Positions 59,326 to 64,000 of a stretch of DNA of 64,000 nucleotides are shown in pieces; the first letter of the stretch is position 1, and every line of letters starts with the position of its first letter. A model generated the notes under the pieces. It had not been told where the DNA came from. It worked only from the letters and a program-made list of their open reading frames with translations, and searched no databases. Origin of the DNA: Saururus chinensis (Eukaryota; Streptophyta; Magnoliopsida; Piperales; Saururaceae); NCBI GenBank assembly GCA_035235625.1, contig CP141148.1:18167057-18231056 (forward strand), written 5' to 3'. The translations under genes were made by a program, and so were the position numbers.

Positions 59326-60690
59326 GATTTGATTGAGCGCGAGAGGACTGACAAGTTCAGGTGCTGGTTTGGGGCTGTCCGCTGAGATTTTGTTCTCTTT
59401 CTCGGGCTGTCCGCAACAATCTTAATGTTGTGCCCAGATTGGGTACAAATGGTACCTCACATGATTCACAATAAAGAAGAGGGAAGATAGTCCTTGAAAC
59501 AATAGAAGTCCTAAACATATACAGAAAAATCAACAAAAAACTAATTTCTACAAGAATAGTTTTTGAAAAAGACATAAGCATACAAGCATATATAAAAGAC
59601 GTTCCAACAAGCTAACAGTTGGGAAAAAGCATCGTCCATGACAAATATGAATTTGCATGATCATTTGATATTCTCAAAAAGATGTCAAACACAACGATTT
59701 TCAATAACCAACATCTAATTAATGCATGTCACCCAACACCAAGCACAAATCTAAACAAGTCTATTACAGGAAGTAAGCAAGCAGAAAAGCCACATAACTG
59801 GACCACATGCAAACAACAGCAGCACATAATGACCTACAAGAAGTACATAAACTCAACACAAAGATGATGTATCATTAAGCAGGCACACAGGACAAAAAAG
59901 ACTGAAGTTAGAAAAGAAGCAAACACAAGAAATCTCCACTGCAGAAGTACTAGGATTCAAGCTAAACTTGTAATCCAAATATCATAGTCAAGTTGCCAAT
60001 CAAAGAAAAAAAATTGAAAACAGAATTCAAAGGAAGTCAATGAGACAAACACAACAACAAATCAGAGCAAAATCGAACATATGAATCAAACTCAAGGGAC
60101 ATGAGATGCTCACCCAAAACTCCATCGTAGGTAGTGTTAAAGAGTGTGTGATGTGTGGCAAAGGGTTCTGGAGAGATTTCAAGGTTGAGATTGGAAGAAA
60201 GAGAGGAAGGCAGAAAATGCATAGATAGGGGAGCAAAATCTGACGAACGAAATCATTTACACAATTGAAGAGAAGGGAGGAGAAGAGGAGGGAGGAGACA
60301 CTGGTGGAAGAGGTGGTTGAGAAGACAATGTGCAAGAGACGTTATAAAAGTTGGGCATAAGCACGATAAGAAAAGGGGTATTTTAGGTTGAATAGAGGTC
60401 AATTAGTGGGATAAGGGTTTTTTAAAGAATAAGTAAAAACCAGAAATTTAAGTTAAGAATTTAATTTTTAAAGAGGACGTATTGGGAAATAATTAGTATC
60501 TTGGGGTTCTGGTGAGATTTTTCTCTTTAAAAAATTAACCTTTTTTTTTACATTGTCATGCCACAACCACATCAACGGCCCAACCTGGTCCTCCACAACC
60601 TACCCATCATGGCTATGATGGTAGGAGAAGGTGCAGTGGAGGTAGTTGGGTGTCCACCTAGCCCCCACTTGTCACATGTCCACAGAAGAA
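59326..60690. other. Intergenic, retrotransposon leader-like and AT/purine-rich DNA
   Basis: Just beyond the gag start this would be the leader of the minus-strand gypsy element. No LTR or primer-binding site can be fixed. 60140-60340 is purine-rich. No gene is supported. Confidence 0.4.
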
Positions 60691-60741
60691 AAGGGGGGAG
60701 AGAGTAGGGTTAAGGCATATATGGGGAAGAGGTAACAACTA

Positions 60742-60993
60742 AAGGAGAAGGGAGGGCAACAGGTAAACAACGTGAAGGGAGGGGAGAGAAAAGGAACAGG
60801 GAAGAAGAACGAGAAAGAAAGAGGGGCAATTTCTTCACCCACATTAGTGACAGTTTCTTTCATTTTGAGGTTGATGCCAATATCTCTTGTTTATACTATG
60901 GAAGGTAGTATCGATATAGATGGCAATATTAATGATTATGGATATAGGTACGTGCCAATGATATACTTGTAACGCGCCGAAAAGGTCATAAAC

Positions 60994-61047
<54 letters not shown>

Positions 61048-61340
61048 TATAGCTAATAATATATCATTAAGGAGAAGGCAAAGCAACAGGCAAACGAGGT
61101 GAAGGGAGGAGAGAGAAAAGAAACAGGGAAACGAGGAAGAAGAAAGAGAAAGAAAGAGGGGCAATTTCTTCACCCACACTCGTGACAATTTCTTTCATTT
61201 TGAGGTTGATGTCAATATCTCTTGTTTATACAATGAAAGATAGTATCGATATAGATGATAATATTGATGATTATGGATATAAGTACGCACCGATGATTTA
61301 CTTATAACGCGCTGAAACGATCATAAACTCTTTAATATAT
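60742..61340 (+). repeat. Tandem duplication (~260-bp units) joined by (TA)n
   Basis: Unit 1 at about 60742-60996 and unit 2 at about 61069-61340 share aaggagaagg, gagaaagaaagaggggcaat, ttcttcacccacac, atcgatatagatg and aacgcgc in order with high similarity. A long (TA)n tract lies between them and a short one after unit 2. The layout mirrors the duplication at 8697-10318. Confidence 0.9.
60997..61047. repeat. (TA)n microsatellite
   Basis: About 50 bases of pure alternating TA at the junction of the two duplicated units. Confidence 0.96.
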
Positions 61341-62510
61341 ATAAATAAATATTGTAACTAATAATAATATTATTATAATATTTCATTTAGAACATAATAA
61401 TTCAACAGAAGGTCATATCAACTAATATAAGTACTCTATAATTATTTTATTTTAGAACAATACACTTTACTCTGTTTATCATCTACAAACTATTATTCCT
61501 TCCATCCCAGATTAAGTACCCTGAAATTAATTTATTTTGAAACCAAATAAAATATTTACTATGAATCACATAAATATTATGAAAAACTCATACAATAGAA
61601 GTTTAAGTAAATACATAATTATGAAACACTATTTAAAAAATTTGTGTGAACTATATAAACCCACCTATATTGATCACATATAATTTTTTTTAAAATATTT
61701 TTAATATAATAAAAATATCATTATCTTTATACCTTCAAAGAGGTTGAATTTGAATTATGTTTTTGTTTTAAAAATAATTAATTTTTTTAAAAATAATTTT
61801 TTTAAAAAAATAAAAAAATATTAAAATATCGATACATAATAACCCTATTAATATAATACGACCGATACATATCAAAAATACGTGTGGGGTATATCACCCC
61901 CGTACCGTATTAGTATCAACCGATAGGGGTTGATACGGCCAAGGTTTATACTATGTCGGATACCCTTCCCAAGAAACAAGATGTAGGCCAACAAAGCAAG
62001 AAGACAGACTCCAAAAGTAAATGTCAATCGCACACTGAAACACATGAACCCAATTAAACACTGAAGCCACAACCTCCCAGTGTTTACAAAATTACTCATA
62101 ATTGAAGATATAACATAGGAACATATGAGCATCAGACAACAATACAACTAGCATTTAGACAATTCAAAGAGATTCGATCAGCTCAACCAGGCTAGCTTGG
62201 CAGAATGATAATAACATTGTATCTAGTGTATTATTAAAAGAAAAATTAATTTCTTGAGATGAAATGTGAGAAGAAGAAGCGACATGCCACTCTTTCTCTT
62301 TCAAAAAATTCAGTCAATGATTGGCCTTGGTCTTGGCATTAGCACCACTCCCCTTCTCCACCTCCGGCGTGTCACACCTGGTAGTCCTATCTCCCTAATC
62401 ACATCATTGAGAGCATCTCCTCCGCACTGCACCAGGTTGCACACCTTGCACTTAGAACTTAGAGGTAGATGCTTTTACTAGGACATGATGGTAAAAACAG
62501 CCGGACATGT
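61341..62510. other. AT-rich intergenic DNA and SEC20 downstream flank
   Basis: AT-rich with stops in all frames to about 62240. A ccttccatcccagattaagt at about 61500 is Stowaway-like in style but without a partner. The last 250 bases may belong to the SEC20 3' UTR or terminator. No gene is seen. Confidence 0.45.
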
Positions 62511-62512
62511 GG

Positions 62513-62606
62513 GTTCAAAGCTCGTCATGCAAATTTGCTTGAATTCCTCTTACCTGAATTGCAAACATTTCTTGAAAGTGCAACTAACGTTGAAACACCT
62601 TGTGTA
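62513..62606 (-). repeat. Partial duplicate of the SEC20 terminal coding sequence
   Basis: ttcaaagctcgtcatgcaaa ... ttgcaaaca ... caacaccttgtgtat (62513-62606) is a diverged direct copy of 62645-62737 in the last exon, including the segment that on the minus strand encodes HDEL-stop. Indels put upstream wording out of frame. It lies directly after the real stop, in what should be the 3' UTR. Confidence 0.75.
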
Positions 62607-62645
62607 TAGAACTTTAAGAGGCAGAGCCTTTGACCAAGATATGAT

Positions 62646-63654
62646 TCAAAGCTCGTCATGCATATTTGGCGGAGGTGCAAACATATCTTGTACCAGACCA
62701 TCCTCAGCACCTAAAGTTGCAACACCTTGTGCAATATTTTCAATTCCAATTGAGCCGGACCTAACAGCAGCTGTTAGTTTCCTCTGCAACCTTAGCAACC
62801 CAATCCGTTTGGAGACAACATAAAGAACTGCAGAGATAAAAATGAGAAAGCCTAGTAGAAGTATCAATCTGTTGAGAAAAACCTTATCATCAGGCAGTCA
62901 TCTTCAATAATTGCATTACTCAATAAGTTGATATTTTAAAAGTTACCTGTCAATAACATCTTGCCGTCTCATAGTTGTGAGCAAACGTCTTGTTCGCATC
63001 AGTAATGAACGGTGTCCTTTAAACTCACCTTCTGCCTTTCTTAGGACATTTGTCGATTCATCTAAACAAAAAATACCTTTTCATACTTGAAAGTGGTAAA
63101 TGTAAAGGAAGACAAACAATGTTTCACATTTTAACAAAGTTTTGCCCCTGCAAGTGTATTTATAACCAAAACATAATGCTATCTTTTTCCATGAAACCAG
63201 ATGGGTAGAGCTTCATGCATTCGGTGCATTTAGGACAATCAGGGAAGGAAATTGCTGCTAAAGACCCAAAAAAAAAGTGCTTGCATGCAAAAAAAATATG
63301 ATATACATGCAAGTGACATTGATAACCCATAATACATCTCTCATTTCATATGATGGAATTAGCATATCGGTTCAGAGATAACCGACCTTTTTTATAAAAT
63401 AGAAAACTCTAAACAAATAACAAATATAGCATGATCGACTTACCAAAAGTTGAAAATGTATTGGTACTTCTTTCCACCTCCTGGAAAATTTTTAATGTTG
63501 CAAATACAGTAAGATTAAACAAGTGACAAGTACAAAAGTTTTTCACTTAAATATGGCTGAATTTAAGCCATATGCTACCTGAACCATCAACTGATGAGTG
63601 CGGCGAAGGCTTTCAGTGATGCTTTCTGCAGCAGATGTCATTCCAGCCTTTGTC
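62646..63654 (-). CDS. SEC20: Vesicle-transport SNARE Sec20, 3' exons (partial)
   Basis: Sec20 is an ER membrane SNARE for retrograde Golgi-to-ER traffic, acting with Ufe1/Use1/Sec22-type partners. Four exons on the minus strand are joined by GT/AG introns that keep frame: 63654-63579 (ESITESLRRTHQLMVQ), 63480-63444 (EVERSTNTFSTF), 63061-62947 (ESTNVLRKAEGEF ... TTMRRQDVIDR), 62868-62646 (LILLLGFLIFISAVLYVVS then a luminal tail). The SNARE-like heptad helix is followed by one hydrophobic anchor of about 17-19 residues and a tail ending NMHDEL-stop. A C-terminal HDEL retrieval signal is a known hallmark of Sec20. Earlier exons lie beyond the right edge. The frame is intact in all visible exons. 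Confidence 0.9.
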
Positions 63655-64000
63655 CTAAATGACAAAATCGTTAAGAGCATCATAGTAAGTTGAGATCCAA
63701 AAGGAAAACAATTCCTCCTAAGGGATCATTACATTTCTTATCACCAGAGAAACTAAAACTTATAGAAATGTTACAGAAGGATAAAACACAAGCACATAAC
63801 TATCTTAACACACAATTACAAAATAATTTTAATAACCTGTATAAATTTCAAGATGGCAAATTTGCTTGGAATGGCATATATATAGTAGTAACAATATTAC
63901 AATTTACTCAAAGTTAAGTAACATTTCTCTGAGAATATCATCTCATGGTTAGAAATAAACATATGCACTGTCTGTTATATAAATAAGTCTACACAATGAA
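63655..64000 (-). other. SEC20: SEC20 intron (continues beyond window)
   Basis: AT-rich sequence upstream, on the minus strand, of the acceptor at 63655. No further SEC20 exon is recognisable before the window ends, so this is probably a single long intron. Confidence 0.6.

Overview
This is plant nuclear DNA. It shows AT-rich intergenic sequence, many short exons bounded by GT/AG introns, and dense, nested and mostly decayed transposable elements. The RGTB and SEC20 genes identify a flowering plant. The wording of RGTB (for example [15 protein letters not shown] and [16 protein letters not shown]) looks more monocot- or magnoliid-like than core eudicot, but this is a weak inference. Only three host genes are readable in 64 kb: (1) RGTB, the beta subunit of Rab geranylgeranyltransferase, plus strand, nine coding exons at 2243-6095; (2) a small TPR-repeat protein, minus strand, three exons at 32410-33725, with a TATA box and two G-box cores upstream; (3) the 3' exons of the SNARE gene SEC20, minus strand, 62646-63654, ending in an HDEL retrieval signal and running off the right edge. 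RGTB and SEC20 both serve vesicle traffic, but they lie about 56 kb apart and nothing suggests that they are functionally linked.

Layout. 1-6100: RGTB with a local duplication in intron 3. 6.1-10.3 kb: AT-rich DNA, then a decayed Ty1-copia fragment that was tandemly duplicated, each copy ending in an (AT)n tract; a GC-rich fold-back element sits inside the second tract. 12.6-15.2 kb: gene-fragment-like GC-richer DNA, including a fragment present in opposite orientations. 15251-31810: a 16.6-kb Mutator-like element (MULE). It has ~90-bp terminal inverted repeats, a candidate 8-bp target duplication, a decayed MuDR-type transposase on the plus strand and a decayed Ulp1/SENP-like cysteine protease gene (DUF1985-like N-part) on the minus strand. 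This is the two-gene arrangement known from Kaonashi-type MULEs. Both halves carry the same subterminal motif in opposite orientation, and a 1.4-kb solo LTR has split the protease frame.

31.9-34.3 kb: a BTB/POZ gene fragment beside the MULE end, then the TPR gene and its promoter. 34523-42154: two related hAT transposons in opposite orientations, a 4.9-kb copy with a decayed transposase and a perfect 8-bp target duplication, and a 2.4-kb internally deleted copy. 42.2-49.3 kb: no genes; Stowaway-like MITEs and two hairpins. 49322-55.4 kb: a ~4.6-kb TG...CA candidate solo LTR packed with five minisatellite arrays, inserted in an older LTR-like sequence. 55.7-59.3 kb: Ty3/gypsy gag-protease pieces on opposite strands, with a LINE fragment between them. 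60.7-61.3 kb: a second tandem duplication joined by an (AT)n tract. 62.5-64 kb: SEC20, whose terminal coding sequence is repeated just downstream.

The most notable item is the large MULE: a complete though inactive anatomy with its protease passenger gene, opposed subterminal repeats, a long internal hairpin and nested insertions that allow relative dating.
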